64,000 nt of DNA from DASZUK01 sp963745595 (GTDB lineage: Bacteria; Actinomycetota; Acidimicrobiia; Acidimicrobiales; RAAP-2): contig CAVUYB010000011.1 in NCBI GenBank assembly GCA_963745595.1, positions 1 through 64,000 of the forward strand, in the 5' to 3' direction. The number at the start of each line of letters is the position of its first letter. Positions within the stretch are counted from its first letter, which is position 1. Both the position numbers and the translations under genes were made by a program. Below the pieces are notes generated by a model, which saw only the letters and a program-made list of their open reading frames with translations, was not told the origin of the DNA and made no database searches. Positions 26,518 to 36,500 of the stretch are shown here, in pieces.

Positions 26518-26790
26518 CTACGGGGCGACGAAGGCCAGGTACATGTCCTTCATCGTGAAGAAGCTCGGCAGGTCGTCGGCGCTGATCTCGATCGGCCGGC
26601 CGACCACCTCTTCGAGGTAGGTGATGGTCTCGATGAGGCCGAACGAGTCCAGGTAACCGGCGTCCCACAGCTGGGTGGACGGCTCGATGTCGTCACCCGG
26701 CAGGTCCGGCCGGCGCTCGGCCAGAAACCGGCGGAGGCCGTCGTAGAGCTCCTGCTCCGTCATCGGCCCGCCAGCGGGCGAGGTGGTCAT
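26518..26790 (-). CDS. Free-standing acyl/peptidyl carrier protein
   Basis: This 90-residue carrier protein carries the phosphopantetheine attachment motif as LDSFGLIETITYLE, with the modified Ser at about residue 49. Helix I and helix III regions are recognisable (YDGLRRFLAERR; IEISADDLPSFFTMKDMYLAF). It should hold an amino acid activated by the adenylation enzyme encoded two genes upstream. Its ATG overlaps the upstream stop (ATGA); a second Met at residue 10 is an alternative start. The usual DSL motif reads DSF, which is common in carrier proteins of small stand-alone systems. Confidence 0.9.
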   Translation of the reverse strand: MTTSPAGGPMTEQELYDGLRRFLAERRPDLPGDDIEPSTQLWDAGYLDSFGLIETITYLEEVVGRPIEISADDLPSFFTMKDMYLAFVAP

Positions 26791-27965
26791 CGGCCCGGGC
26801 CGCCGGTCAGGACGACGAGGACGCCCTCGGACTCGCGGAGGTCACCCTGCTCCCACATCCGGTAGACGCTGGCGAGGGCGACCGCGGCGGAGTCGCCGAG
26901 CGGCACCTCGTGGCTGTGCCGCTGCAGGGCGGCCGCGATCTCCGACGACGTCACGTCGACGAAGCCACCGTCGGACTGGCGAACGGCCCGGGCGACGTAG
27001 TCGAAGCTGGTGAACGGGTCGCCGAGCAGGATGGCCCCGGCGAGGCCGCCGGGAAAGAGCTCCGGCAGCTTGACGGCTTCGCCGCCGTTGAGCGCCGACC
27101 GGTAGGCCTTGGCCATCGGCGAGCAGCTCGTCTGCTGGGCACAGAACAGTCGGGGGCCTTGACCCCAGGACCGGACGGCTGCGCTCTGCTCGACCGCCCG
27201 GGCCGCCGCGACGATCCCGAGACCGCTGGCGACGGCCTGGACGACGGTGTCGATCCGGCCGCCGAGCCGGTCGACGTCGTCGAACGCCTCCAGGTACGCC
27301 AACTTGGCCCCTTCACGGCGGCCGAGGTTGAAGAACCCGCCCTCCGGCGTCTCGCCCGGGTGGACCTCTTCGCGGGACCGGTGGCCGGCGGCGACGTAGT
27401 CGCCGTCGACGCGGACGATCTCGAGGGCGGGCGTCGGGACACCGAGCTGCGCGGTCGGCACCTCGTCGGAGACGTAGACCCGGGCGGACAGCTCCGGGTA
27501 GTACTGGAGGCCCCAGGCGTACGCGGCGGCGGTGTTGCCGGTCGAGCTGAAGACGAACCGCTCGACGCCGCGCTCGATCATCAGCGGGAGCGACACCGCG
27601 ATCAGCCGGTCCTTGGTCGACGCGGTCGGCAGGATCCCCTCGACCTTGGCGTAGATCGGCACGCCGTCGAGCTCGGCCAGGAGCACGGTCGGCGTCGGCG
27701 GGATCTCGATCCGGCAGGTCGAGCGGTCCGGGATCGGGAGCAGGTCCCAGTAGGTGGCGAGCGAGTCGGTGTCGCCCGGCTGCAGGACGGCGTCGGTCGG
27801 CGGGTAGACCGGCTCGACCAGCCCGTCGCAGGCCCGGCACCGACCGGACAGGTCCTGGTCGGACGACCCGCAGTCGACGCAGACCAGCGACGCGGCCGGC
27901 CGGCGCAGGCCGATGCCCGAGCCCGAGCCCGAGCCGCCTGACCCTGGACCGGTCGTCGTGCTCAT
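26787..27965 (-). CDS. PLP-dependent threonine synthase-like enzyme
   Basis: This 392-residue fold-type II PLP enzyme is related to threonine synthase and cysteate synthase. After a Gly/Ser-rich start it has a zinc-ribbon-like CVDCGSS...CRACDG (residues 29-48). The Schiff-base Lys is in ILPTASTKDRLI near residue 118, followed by FVFSSTGNTAAAYAWGLQYY, which binds the cofactor phosphate. It lacks neighbours of threonine biosynthesis and is tightly sandwiched by ATGA overlaps between an adenylation enzyme and a carrier protein. It probably performs beta- or gamma-elimination or replacement on a free or carrier-bound amino acid. The reaction is inferred. Confidence 0.88.
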   Translation of the reverse strand: MSTTTGPGSGGSGSGSGIGLRRPAASLVCVDCGSSDQDLSGRCRACDGLVEPVYPPTDAVLQPGDTDSLATYWDLLPIPDRSTCRIEIPPTPTVLLAELDGVPIYAKVEGILPTASTKDRLIAVSLPLMIERGVERFVFSSTGNTAAAYAWGLQYYPELSARVYVSDEVPTAQLGVPTPALEIVRVDGDYVAAGHRSREEVHPGETPEGGFFNLGRREGAKLAYLEAFDDVDRLGGRIDTVVQAVASGLGIVAAARAVEQSAAVRSWGQGPRLFCAQQTSCSPMAKAYRSALNGGEAVKLPELFPGGLAGAILLGDPFTSFDYVARAVRQSDGGFVDVTSSEIAAALQRHSHEVPLGDSAAVALASVYRMWEQGDLRESEGVLVVLTGGPGR

Positions 27966-29602
27966 GAGCTGGCCTCCTCTATCTGGGCCCGGGTGGCGTC
28001 GGCATCCCACTTGCCGTGGGCATTGACGACGAGGCCGGGGACGACCCAGACGCGCTCGGGCACCGCGGCGGCCGGCAGATGGGCGCGGAGGTGCTCGAGG
28101 ATGCGGCTGACCAGGTCGCCGGCCGCGCCGTTCCCGCCGGGCGCGCCGCCGTCGGCGTCGGGGTCGGCGACGACGAAGATCTCCAGGCCACCGAGCCCGA
28201 CCTTGCGGACCGCGACCGCGGCCTGGGCGACGCCGGCCACGGCGATCGTCAGGTCGTGGACCTCCTGGATCTCGATCCGGTGGCCGCGCACCTTGACCTG
28301 CTCGTCGAGCCGGCCGAGGCACTCGATCAGCCCGTCACGCAGCACGCTCCGGTCGCCGGTCCGGTAGGCCGGTCCGGACCGGCCGTCGGCCAGGAACGAC
28401 TCGTCGACGAACCGGGCCCGGTCGGTCCCGCTGCCGCCGAGGTAGCCGTTGGCGACGCAGTCGCCGGCCAGCACGAGCTCACCCTCCTGGCCGGCCGGGA
28501 CCGGCCGGAGGTCGGGGTCGGCGACGTAGGCCCGCGAGTTCCAGACCGGCGTGCCGACCGGCACGGCGCCGTCCGGCAGCCCGGCCGAGTCGAACCGGAA
28601 GGCCGTGCAGCCGACGGTCGCCTCGGTCGGTCCGTAGTGGTTGAGCAGGCGGACGCCGTCGATCCGCTCGCCGAGCCCGGCGACCAGCGACCCGTCGAGA
28701 CGCTCGCCACCGAACATCAGCGTGCGGGTCACCGTCCGGTAGTCCGGCCGGGCGATCCGCTCGAAGAGCCGGACGTGCGACGGCGTGATCTTGATGAACG
28801 CGAACGGCCGCTCCCGGGCGGCCAACCACGGCCGCGGGTCCCAGCTGTCCGGGATCAGCTGGACCGAGCCGCCGGCCCACAGTGGCAGCCAGAGGCACGT
28901 CACCGCATGGTCGAAGCCGAGGCTGGCGAAGCACGGCGTCGCGTCGTCCGGGCCGAAGTCGGTCAGCTCCTGGGACCAGCCGAGGTAGTTGAGCAGCGCC
29001 CGGTGGCTGACGAGGACACCCTTCGGCAGGCCGGTCGAGCCGGTCGTGAAGACCGTGTACGCCACGTCGGCCGGCCGGGCGACCGAGACGTCGACCGGCG
29101 TCGTCCGGGCGTCGGCGTGGATGTCGACCGTCGCCAGGCCGCGGGGCAGGCTGCCGGCCAGCGAGCGGGCGTCGGGGCAGACGATCACCCGTGGCTCGGC
29201 GACCTCGAGGATCCGCCGGACGCGGGCGGCCGGGTACGTCGGGTCGATCGGCGAGTACGCCGCGCCGAGGATCATCGACCCGAGCATCGCCGCCACGACC
29301 GAGGACGAACGGGTCGCCCAGACTGCGACCTGGTCCCCCGGGCCGACGCCGGCCTCCCGCAGCGACCCGGCCAGGCGGGTGGCGTCCTCCCACAGCTCGC
29401 CGTACGTCTGCGACGGCCCGTCGGTCTCGTGCAGCGCCGGGCGGTCGGGGTGGGCACGGGCGTGCTCCGCCACCGCGTCGACGACCGTCGCCTGGCCGAG
29501 CTCGACGGTCCGGCCGGCGAGCACGCTGGGCGCGGCCACAGTATCTGCGGCGTCTGGGTCCACAGCCTCCGATTCGGAGCCTTCGACGTTGGTGGTGGTC
29601 AT
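27962..29602 (-). CDS. Stand-alone NRPS-type amino acid adenylation enzyme
   Basis: This 546-residue ANL-superfamily enzyme should make an aminoacyl-AMP and load the carrier protein. Core motifs are present: A3 FTTGSTGLPKGVLVSH, A4 LGFDHAVTCLWLPLWAGG with the Asp that binds the alpha-amino group, A5 LLNHYGPTEATVG, A7 YRTGDRS, A8 GRLDEQVKVRGHRIE and an A10-like NAHGKWD with its Lys. No condensation, thiolation or thioesterase domain is attached. The ATG at 29602 starts the protein; the first 45 residues are acidic and unique. It overlaps the PLP gene by ATGA. Substrate not predictable by eye. Confidence 0.92.
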   Translation of the reverse strand: MTTTNVEGSESEAVDPDAADTVAAPSVLAGRTVELGQATVVDAVAEHARAHPDRPALHETDGPSQTYGELWEDATRLAGSLREAGVGPGDQVAVWATRSSSVVAAMLGSMILGAAYSPIDPTYPAARVRRILEVAEPRVIVCPDARSLAGSLPRGLATVDIHADARTTPVDVSVARPADVAYTVFTTGSTGLPKGVLVSHRALLNYLGWSQELTDFGPDDATPCFASLGFDHAVTCLWLPLWAGGSVQLIPDSWDPRPWLAARERPFAFIKITPSHVRLFERIARPDYRTVTRTLMFGGERLDGSLVAGLGERIDGVRLLNHYGPTEATVGCTAFRFDSAGLPDGAVPVGTPVWNSRAYVADPDLRPVPAGQEGELVLAGDCVANGYLGGSGTDRARFVDESFLADGRSGPAYRTGDRSVLRDGLIECLGRLDEQVKVRGHRIEIQEVHDLTIAVAGVAQAAVAVRKVGLGGLEIFVVADPDADGGAPGGNGAAGDLVSRILEHLRAHLPAAAVPERVWVVPGLVVNAHGKWDADATRAQIEEASS

Positions 29603-29747
29603 GAGCGTTCGTTTGCCGTTCCCTGGTCGGTCCGGCACCCAGGATAGGCCGAAGTCGGGACCCGGCGATGCGTCACCACGGAGCCCGTGACCAGGGCGTG
29701 ACGAGTGTGAATGGGGAAATACCGTTGTCGAAATTCGACGCGGCCGC

Positions 29748-31883
29748 TCAATCCGCCGCGTCGGCGGCGACCGCGTCGGCGGGTAGCCCGTCGCCACCGC
29801 GGCCAACACCGCTGCCGACCCCCTGGTCGTCACCACCACTGGCGGCCAGCCGCAGCTCGACCAGCTCGTCCCGCAGGAGCGCCGCCTCCTCGAAGCGCAG
29901 CTCGGCGGCGGCGGCTTTCATCTCGTCTTCCAACTGACCGATCAGCTCGGCCACCTCGGCCGGCGGCTCGTCGCTCGGGGCCCAGCCCCCGCCGCCGACC
30001 GCGGCCCGCGTCCGGACGATCCGACCGGCCTTACCGCCCCGCGCCTCTTTCCGGCTCCGCTTGGCCCGACCGACGCCGTCGTCGGAGCCGCGCAACCGCT
30101 CGAGGATGTCGGTGACCGCCTTGCGGATCGTCTGCGGGTCGATGCCGTGCTCGGCGTTGTACGCGATCTGGCGTTCCCGTCGCCGCTGGGTGATCCCGAT
30201 CGCCTCCCGCATGGAGTCGGTGATCGTGTCGGCGTAGAGGACGACCCGGCCGTCGACGTTCCGGGCCGCCCGGCCCATCGTCTGGATCAGCGCGGAGGCC
30301 GACCGGAGGAACCCCTCCTTGTCGGCGTCGAGGATGGCCACCAGCGAGACTTCCGGGAGGTCGAGGCCCTCCCGGAGCAGGTTGATGCCGACGACGACGT
30401 CGATCGAGCCCAGCCGGAGCTGGCGGAGGATCTCGATCCGCGTGATCGTGTCGATGTCCGAGTGCAGGTACTGGACCCGGACGCCGGCGTCGGCCAGGTA
30501 GTCGGTGAGATCCTCGGCCATCTTCTTCGTCAGCGTCGTCACGAGCGCCCGATTGCCGTTGGCGACCGCGTCCTCGATCCGGGTCATCAGGTCGTCCACC
30601 TGGCCCTTCGTCGGCTGGATCACGACCTCGGGGTCGACCAGGCCCGTCGGCCGGATCACCTGCTCGACGATCTGGTCCGACTGCTCGAGCTCGTACCGGC
30701 CGGGCGTGGCCGAGACGAACACGGCCTGGGGCACCCGCTCGACGAACTCCTCGAACCGCAGCGGCCGGTTGTCCAGGGCCGACGGCAGCCGGAAGCCGTG
30801 CTCGACCAGGACGTCTTTGCGGGAGCGGTCGCCGGCCCACTGACCGTGGAGCTGCGGCACCGCGACGTGGCTCTCGTCGAGGACGACGAGGTAGTCCTTG
30901 GGGAAGAAGTCGAGCAGCGTGAACGGCGTCTCGCCCGGCTGGCGCCCATCGAGGTGGCGGCTGTAGTTCTCGATGCCCGAGCAGATACCGGTCTCGGCCA
31001 GCATCTCGAGGTCGTGCTCCGTCCGGGCCCGCAGCCGCTGGGCCTCCAGCAGCTTGCCGTCCTTCTGGAACTGGCCCAGCCGCTCCCGCAGCTCGACCTC
31101 GATCGTCCCGATCGCCCGCTCGATCGTCTCGTTGCCGGCCACGTAGTGGGTCGCGGCGAAGACCACGACGTCCTCCATCTCCTCGCCCATCTCGCCGGTG
31201 AGGACGTCGAACGGGACGATCCGCTCGATCGTGTCGCCGAACATCTCGACCCGCAGCGCCGTCTCCTCGTACGCCGGGTGGATCTCGATCGTGTCGCCCC
31301 GGGCCCGGAACGTGCCGCGGACGAGGTTCATGTCGTTGCGGTCGTACTGGAGGTCGACCAGTCGGCGCAGCAGCGCCCGCTGGTCCTGCTCCTCCCCGAC
31401 CTTCAGGGCGAGGATCCGGTCGCGGTACTCCTCGGGGGACCCGAGGCCGTAGATGCACGAGACCGACGCCACGACGACGACGTCGCGCCGGGTCAACAGA
31501 GCGGAGGTCGTCGCGTGGCGCAGCCGGTCGATCTCGTCGTTGATCGACGAGTCCTTCTCGATGTACGTGTCCGTCGTCGGGAGGTACGCCTCCGGTTGGT
31601 AGTAGTCGTAGTACGAGACGAAGAACTCGACCCGGTTCTTCGGGAACAGCTCCCGCAGCTCCGACGAGAGCTGGGCGGCCAGCGACTTGTTCGGCTCGAT
31701 GATCAGCGTCGGCCGCTGGGCCGCCTCGATCGTCCAGGCGATCGTCGCGGTCTTGCCGCTGCCGGTGATGCCCTGCAGCGTCTGGTAGCGGTCGCCCCGG
31801 CGGACGCCCTCGGCCAGGGCGACGATGGCCGCCGGTTGGTCGCCGGCCGGCCGGAACGGGGACACGACCTCGAATGCTGGCAC
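29748..31883 (-). CDS. uvrB: UvrB excinuclease subunit
   Basis: This DEAD/H-type helicase-like protein verifies DNA damage in nucleotide excision repair. It has Walker A GITGSGKTATIAW, the damage-probing beta-hairpin YYDYYQPEAYLPTTDTY, LVVLDESHV, FVSATPGRYE, LLREGLDLPEVSLVAILDADK and IQTMGRAARN. The C-terminal UVR motif QLEDEMKAAAAELRFEEAA docks UvrC. Two starts are possible: GTG at 31883 (711 residues), which has a TACCAT -10 element 7 nt upstream, and ATG at 31913 (721 residues) inside a duplicated sequence. I prefer the GTG. No SOS box is seen. Confidence 0.96.
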   Translation of the reverse strand: MPAFEVVSPFRPAGDQPAAIVALAEGVRRGDRYQTLQGITGSGKTATIAWTIEAAQRPTLIIEPNKSLAAQLSSELRELFPKNRVEFFVSYYDYYQPEAYLPTTDTYIEKDSSINDEIDRLRHATTSALLTRRDVVVVASVSCIYGLGSPEEYRDRILALKVGEEQDQRALLRRLVDLQYDRNDMNLVRGTFRARGDTIEIHPAYEETALRVEMFGDTIERIVPFDVLTGEMGEEMEDVVVFAATHYVAGNETIERAIGTIEVELRERLGQFQKDGKLLEAQRLRARTEHDLEMLAETGICSGIENYSRHLDGRQPGETPFTLLDFFPKDYLVVLDESHVAVPQLHGQWAGDRSRKDVLVEHGFRLPSALDNRPLRFEEFVERVPQAVFVSATPGRYELEQSDQIVEQVIRPTGLVDPEVVIQPTKGQVDDLMTRIEDAVANGNRALVTTLTKKMAEDLTDYLADAGVRVQYLHSDIDTITRIEILRQLRLGSIDVVVGINLLREGLDLPEVSLVAILDADKEGFLRSASALIQTMGRAARNVDGRVVLYADTITDSMREAIGITQRRRERQIAYNAEHGIDPQTIRKAVTDILERLRGSDDGVGRAKRSRKEARGGKAGRIVRTRAAVGGGGWAPSDEPPAEVAELIGQLEDEMKAAAAELRFEEAALLRDELVELRLAASGGDDQGVGSGVGRGGDGLPADAVAADAAD

Positions 31884-31890
31884 CAGGTCG

Positions 31891-31896
31891 ATGGTA
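31891..31896 (-). promoter_or_regulatory. -10 element for uvrB
   Basis: TACCAT on the minus strand lies 7 nt before the GTG at 31883 with no ribosome-binding site, fitting a leaderless mRNA. It overlaps one copy of a 16-bp direct repeat. Confidence 0.5.
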
Positions 31897-31931
31897 CCGG
31901 GGCGGTGTGCCATTCGTACCGGGGCGGTGTG
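31894..31931. repeat. 16-bp direct repeat at the uvrB start
   Basis: GTACCGGGGCGGTGTG occurs at 31894-31909 and again at 31916-31931, a 22-nt period. The repeat spans the region just upstream of the uvrB GTG, so it could be a tandem operator or a recent duplication of the promoter. Confidence 0.8.
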
Positions 31932-31946
31932 ACAGCCGTTCCGGGC

Positions 31947-32579
31947 TCAGCCCGACCGGGCCGGTACCCCCTTCTCTCGGCGGGAATCGAGCAGCCAATC
32001 CCACAATCGCCCCACCTCGGCCTCCAGGTGGTCGAGGGAGCCCGCGTTGTCGACGACGTAGTCCGCCTGCGCCAGCCGCTCCTCGCGGCTCATCTGGGCC
32101 GCCATCCGCGCCGCCGCGTCCTCGCGGCTCAGCCCCCGTTGCGCCACCAGGCGCCCGAGCGCGACCTCGACCGGGCAGTCGACGACCACGACCGCGTCCA
32201 GGCCGATGGACTGCCGATGCTCGGTCTTGAGCAGCGGGATGGCCACGACCACGATGGCGTCGGTCCCCGCCAGCGCCTCGCGCTGCGCCACCATGGACAC
32301 GCCGATGGCGGGGTGGGTGATGGCGTTCAGGTCGGCCAGGGCCTGGGCATCGCTGAACGCCACCGCGGCCAGTGCGGGTCGGTCGATCGTCCCGTCGGAC
32401 GCCAGGATGCCGGGACCGAACCGGTCCACCAGCGGCTGGTAGGCCGGTCCGCCCGGGACCACCACCTCGCGGGCCACCACGTCGGCGTCGATCAGCACCG
32501 CGCCCCGGGCGACGAGCCGGTCGGCGACGGCCGACTTGCCGCACCCGATGCCGCCCGCCAGCCCCACGACGAAGCTCAC
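31947..32579 (-). CDS. coaE: Dephospho-CoA kinase
   Basis: This 210-residue P-loop kinase catalyses the last step of coenzyme A synthesis, phosphorylating the 3'-OH of dephospho-CoA. Walker A GLAGGIGCGKSAVADRL is at residue 6, followed by LIDADVVAREVV (substrate loop), ITHPAIG and the lid segment QRGLSREDAAARMAAQM; it closes with ADYVVDN. Length is typical without the extra C-terminal domain found in some actinobacteria. The GTG at 32579 overlaps the methyltransferase stop (GTGA), and uvrB follows, a conserved actinobacterial neighbour. Confidence 0.94.
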   Translation of the reverse strand: MSFVVGLAGGIGCGKSAVADRLVARGAVLIDADVVAREVVVPGGPAYQPLVDRFGPGILASDGTIDRPALAAVAFSDAQALADLNAITHPAIGVSMVAQREALAGTDAIVVVAIPLLKTEHRQSIGLDAVVVVDCPVEVALGRLVAQRGLSREDAAARMAAQMSREERLAQADYVVDNAGSLDHLEAEVGRLWDWLLDSRREKGVPARSG

Positions 32580-33364
32580 GGACGCTTGGGCCGCCGGGCG
32601 ATGGCGAAGAGGACGAGCGTCGTGTCGTCGACGTCGTCGGTGACGAACCAGTCGTCGGCGGTGATCCCGGTGGCGCCACCGGTGTCCTCGCGGGCGACGA
32701 GCCGGTAGGCCAGCGGCAGCAGCCGGGTGTAGGCCGTGACGTACCAGGACCGCGGCACCCGGTGGCGGAGATCGAAGACGTCGAGCCGCAGCAGCTTCTC
32801 GGCCTTCGCCCGCCGGGCGGCGAAGTCGGCCTTGACGTGCGGCACCGCGTCGACCGCGCCGAGCCAGACGTCGTCGAAGTACCGGCCGAGCAGGTCGACG
32901 AGCTCGCGACGGTCGAACAGGTGGACGTGGAAGGGGTTCTCGAAGTCGGCCGGCTCGTTCGGCGTCAAGAAGTACGCCGCGCCGTCGTCGGCCAGGACGC
33001 GGGCGATCTCCGCGACGTGGCCGGCCGGCTCGGTGAAGTGCTCGATCAGGTGGGACGAGCAGACCGCGTCGAACGACCCGCCGGCCAGGCCGAGGGCCAG
33101 CGCGTCCATCGTCGCCGCCGGCAGCCCGAAGCGGGCGGTCGCGGTCGTCGTCGCCTCCGCGCTGTAGTCGACGCCGACCACCACCCGGTCGGGGCCGCCG
33201 AGCCCGATCGACTCGAAGCCCTGGCCGCAGCCGACGTCGAGCACCCGGCCGGGGCCGAGCCGGTCGACGATGGCCTGGTAGCCGGCCGCGTGGAGGGCGA
33301 GCAGCGAGTCCGGGGTCACCCCCTGTTGGGGTCGTTCCCCGGTCAGCCTGGCCGTCGTCTGCAT
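32576..33364 (-). CDS. Class I SAM-dependent methyltransferase
   Basis: This 262-residue methyltransferase has motif I VLDVGCGQGFESIG near residue 40 for S-adenosylmethionine binding, VVVGVDYSAEA (acidic loop), SFDAVCSSHLIEHF and a late AAYFLTPNEPADF, a Methyltransf_11-type arrangement seen in many enzymes that modify sugars, lipids or small molecules. It is coupled to coaE by GTGA and divergent from the AftD-like gene, so it may belong to the envelope cluster functionally. The ATG at 33364 starts 37 residues before motif I. Substrate unknown. Confidence 0.85.
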   Translation of the reverse strand: MQTTARLTGERPQQGVTPDSLLALHAAGYQAIVDRLGPGRVLDVGCGQGFESIGLGGPDRVVVGVDYSAEATTTATARFGLPAATMDALALGLAGGSFDAVCSSHLIEHFTEPAGHVAEIARVLADDGAAYFLTPNEPADFENPFHVHLFDRRELVDLLGRYFDDVWLGAVDAVPHVKADFAARRAKAEKLLRLDVFDLRHRVPRSWYVTAYTRLLPLAYRLVAREDTGGATGITADDWFVTDDVDDTTLVLFAIARRPKRP

Positions 33365-33414
33365 GCGCGCTCCCCCACGTCCTCGGACTGCCACCAACCC
33401 GTACGAGCAGGTGC

Positions 33415-33422
33415 TTACACTA
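33415..33422. promoter_or_regulatory. Possible divergent promoter region (methyltransferase/AftD-like)
   Basis: The 183-nt divergent spacer 33365-33547 contains CTTACACTACC; TACACT fits a plus-strand -10 and TAGTGT a minus-strand -10, overlapping each other. Inverted GC-rich segments follow. Assignment to either gene is tentative. Confidence 0.3.
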
Positions 33423-33547
33423 CCGGGGCGGCGCGCGACCGGAAGGGTCCCCGGCCGGGGGACGGGTAGCGCACGGGGACGTTCCGCGGCGGGGCCGTCC
33501 GGGCACGACGACCTCGACGGTTCGCCGTGCCCGCGCCACTGCTGGAC

Positions 33548-36500
33548 ATGACGACGACGACAGCCACAGCCGCAGCGCCGGCCAGCCCTCGGACCTCCGG
33601 TCGCCGGCGAGCGCGGCCGTCGCTCACCGAGGTGGACCCGCCGGCTGCCGACCGGCGGGCCGCCGACGGGACCGTCCGGCAGGTAGGCGTCGTCGACTGG
33701 CTGGAGTACGTCGCGCTGGCCGCATTGGCGTTCGTCCCGCTCCTCGTCGTCGACCGGGGCGTCGTGACGTCGGACACGAAGACCTACCTGTACCTCGACC
33801 CCAGCCGGTTCCTCAGCCAGGTGGCCTGGATGTGGAACCCGACCGTTGCCCTCGGGACGGTCACGCACGAGTACATCGGCTACCTGCTGCCGATGGGGCC
33901 GTTCTACGCGCTGGCCGCCGCGGTCCACGTGCCGACGTGGGTGGCCCAGCGGCTGTGGCTCGGCGGCATCCTGTTCGCCGCCGGGGCCGGCGTCCTCTAC
34001 CTCTCCCGAGTCCTCGCGGTGCGCGGCCCCGGTCGGGTCGTCGCCGCGCTGGCGTTCATGCTGTCGCCGTACTTCCTCCAGTACGCCGGCCGCATCTCGG
34101 TCATCCTCCTCCCCTGGGCCGGCCTGCCGTGGATGATCGCCTTCGCCGTCCTCGCCCTGCGCCGCGGCGGCTGGCGGTACCCCGCGCTCTTCGCCCTCGT
34201 CGTCGCCGTCGTCAGCGGGATCAACGCCAGCTCGATCATCTACGTCGGCATCGCGCCGGTGCTGTGGCTGATCTATGCCGTCGCCATCGAGCGGGAGGCC
34301 ACCTGGCGCCAGGCCGGCTGGACCGCGGTCAAGCTGGCCCTCCTCACCTTCTTCTGCTGTCTCTGGTGGATCGTCGGGCTGGAGATCGAGGCCGCCTACG
34401 GCGTCGACGTCCTCAAGTACACCGAGACCGTCCCGTCGACCAGCCAGACGTCGAGCGCGGCCGAGGTCATCCGCGGCCTCGGCTACTGGTACTTCTACGG
34501 CGGCGACCGCCTCGGCCCGTGGACGACATCGGCCGTCCTCTACACCCAGCAGCTCTGGCTGCTCGCCCTGTCCTATCTCGTGCCCGTCCTGGCCTTCCTG
34601 TCCGCCGTTTTCGTCCGCTGGCGGCACCGGGCGTACTTCGTCCTGCTCGTCGTCGTCGGCGTCGTCCTCTCCGTCGGTGCCCACCCGATCACCAGCCCGA
34701 CGCCGTTCGGCGGCGTCCTCAAGACCTTCATGACCGACACGACGGCCGGCCTCGCCATGCGCTCGACCGACCGGGCGACCCCGCTGGTCGTCCTCGGCCT
34801 GGCCATGCTGCTCGGCGCCGGCGTCACCGCCCTGTGGGCCCGGCTGCCCCGGATCGGGCTCGTCACCGGGCTGGTCGTCGCCGCCCTCGTCGTCGCCAAC
34901 AACCCGGCCGTCTTCAACGGCGACGCCGAGGTCTCGAGCAGCTTCGTCCAGCCGGACAAGCTCCCCGCCTACCAGATGCAGGCCATCGACCACCTCAACG
35001 CCACCCATCCCGGGACCCGCGTCCTCGCCATCCCCGGCAACGACTTCGCGGCCGACCGCTGGGGCGACACCGTCGACACGCCCCAATCGGCCTACCTGAC
35101 CCGGCCGTTCGTCACCCGCGAGCAGCAGATCATGGGCTCGATGGCCACCGCCGACACCCTCTACGCGCTCGACGAGCCGATGCAGACAAGCATCGTCAAC
35201 TGGAACTCGCTCGCCCCGATGGCCCGGCTCATGAGCGCCGGCGACGTCCTCGTCGAGTACGACCAGGCCTACGAGCACTACGGCGTGCCGCAGTCCCAGC
35301 TCCTCGCCCTCGGCCTCTCGCCGACGCCGGCCGGATTGACCGACCCGGTCTCCTTCGGGCCGCCGACCCCGAACGTCTCGTCGATCGCCACCCTCGACGA
35401 GCAGGATCTCACCGCGCCGGCCAACCCGACCCCGACGTCGCCGCTCGTGACGTACACCGTGACGACACCGCGGGCGATCACCCGGGCCGAGTCGAACCAG
35501 GGCGCGGTGATCGTCGCCGGTGACGCCACCGGCCTCGAGAACCTCGCCGGCACCGGGCTGCTGAACGGCGACAGCGCCCTCTATTACGCCGGCACGCTCG
35601 ACGGGAAGAAGTCCCAGCTGACGCAACTGCTCGGCGACGGCGCGACGTTGGCCGTAACCGACACCAACCGGAAGCAGGCCTTCCGCTGGGACACCCTGAC
35701 GGCCAACTACGGCGAGACCGAGACGCCGAGCGACAACCCGGCGAAGACGACACTGAGCGACAGCCCGATCGAGCTGTTCCCGGCTGCGCCGAGCGACGCC
35801 CACACCATCGCCTCCTACGTCGGGGCGGTCGACGTCACCGCATCGTCCTACGGCAACACGATCTCGTACACCCCCGAGGACCGGGCGTACAGCGCCATCG
35901 ACGACAACCTCGACACCGCCTGGGAGACCGGGACGTTCGTCGCCGACCCGTCCGGCCAGTGGTGGCAGGCCCACTTCGCCACGCCGGCGACCACCGACCA
36001 CGTGACGCTCGTCCAACCGCAGACCGGGACACGGCGGCGATGGATCACCAAGGTCACGCTGACCTTCGACGGCGGCCACCCGGTGACCGAGTCGCTCGGC
36101 CCGTCGTCGCGGGCCGCCGGCGGCCAGGTCGTCTCGTTCCCCAGCCGGTCGTTCCACACCCTGCGCGTGACGATCGACGCCACCAACGACGACCACGCCT
36201 CGCCGGCCGCGGCCGTCGCCGTCGGCTTCGCCGAGGTCCAGGTGCCCGGCGAGCACGTCGTCGAGGTCGCCCAGATGCCCGGCGACCTCCTCCAGAAGGC
36301 CGGCACGGCGTCCATCGGCAACCGGCTCACCCTCTCGATGACCCGCCAGCGGATCACGCCGTTCCCGCCCCGGTCCGACCCCGAGACGAACATCGCCCGG
36401 ACGTTCACGCTGCCGACCGCCCGGACCTTCACCCTGTCCGGCACCGCCGGCGTCTCCAACCTGATCCCCGACGACCAGATCGACCGGCTCGTCGGCCTCG

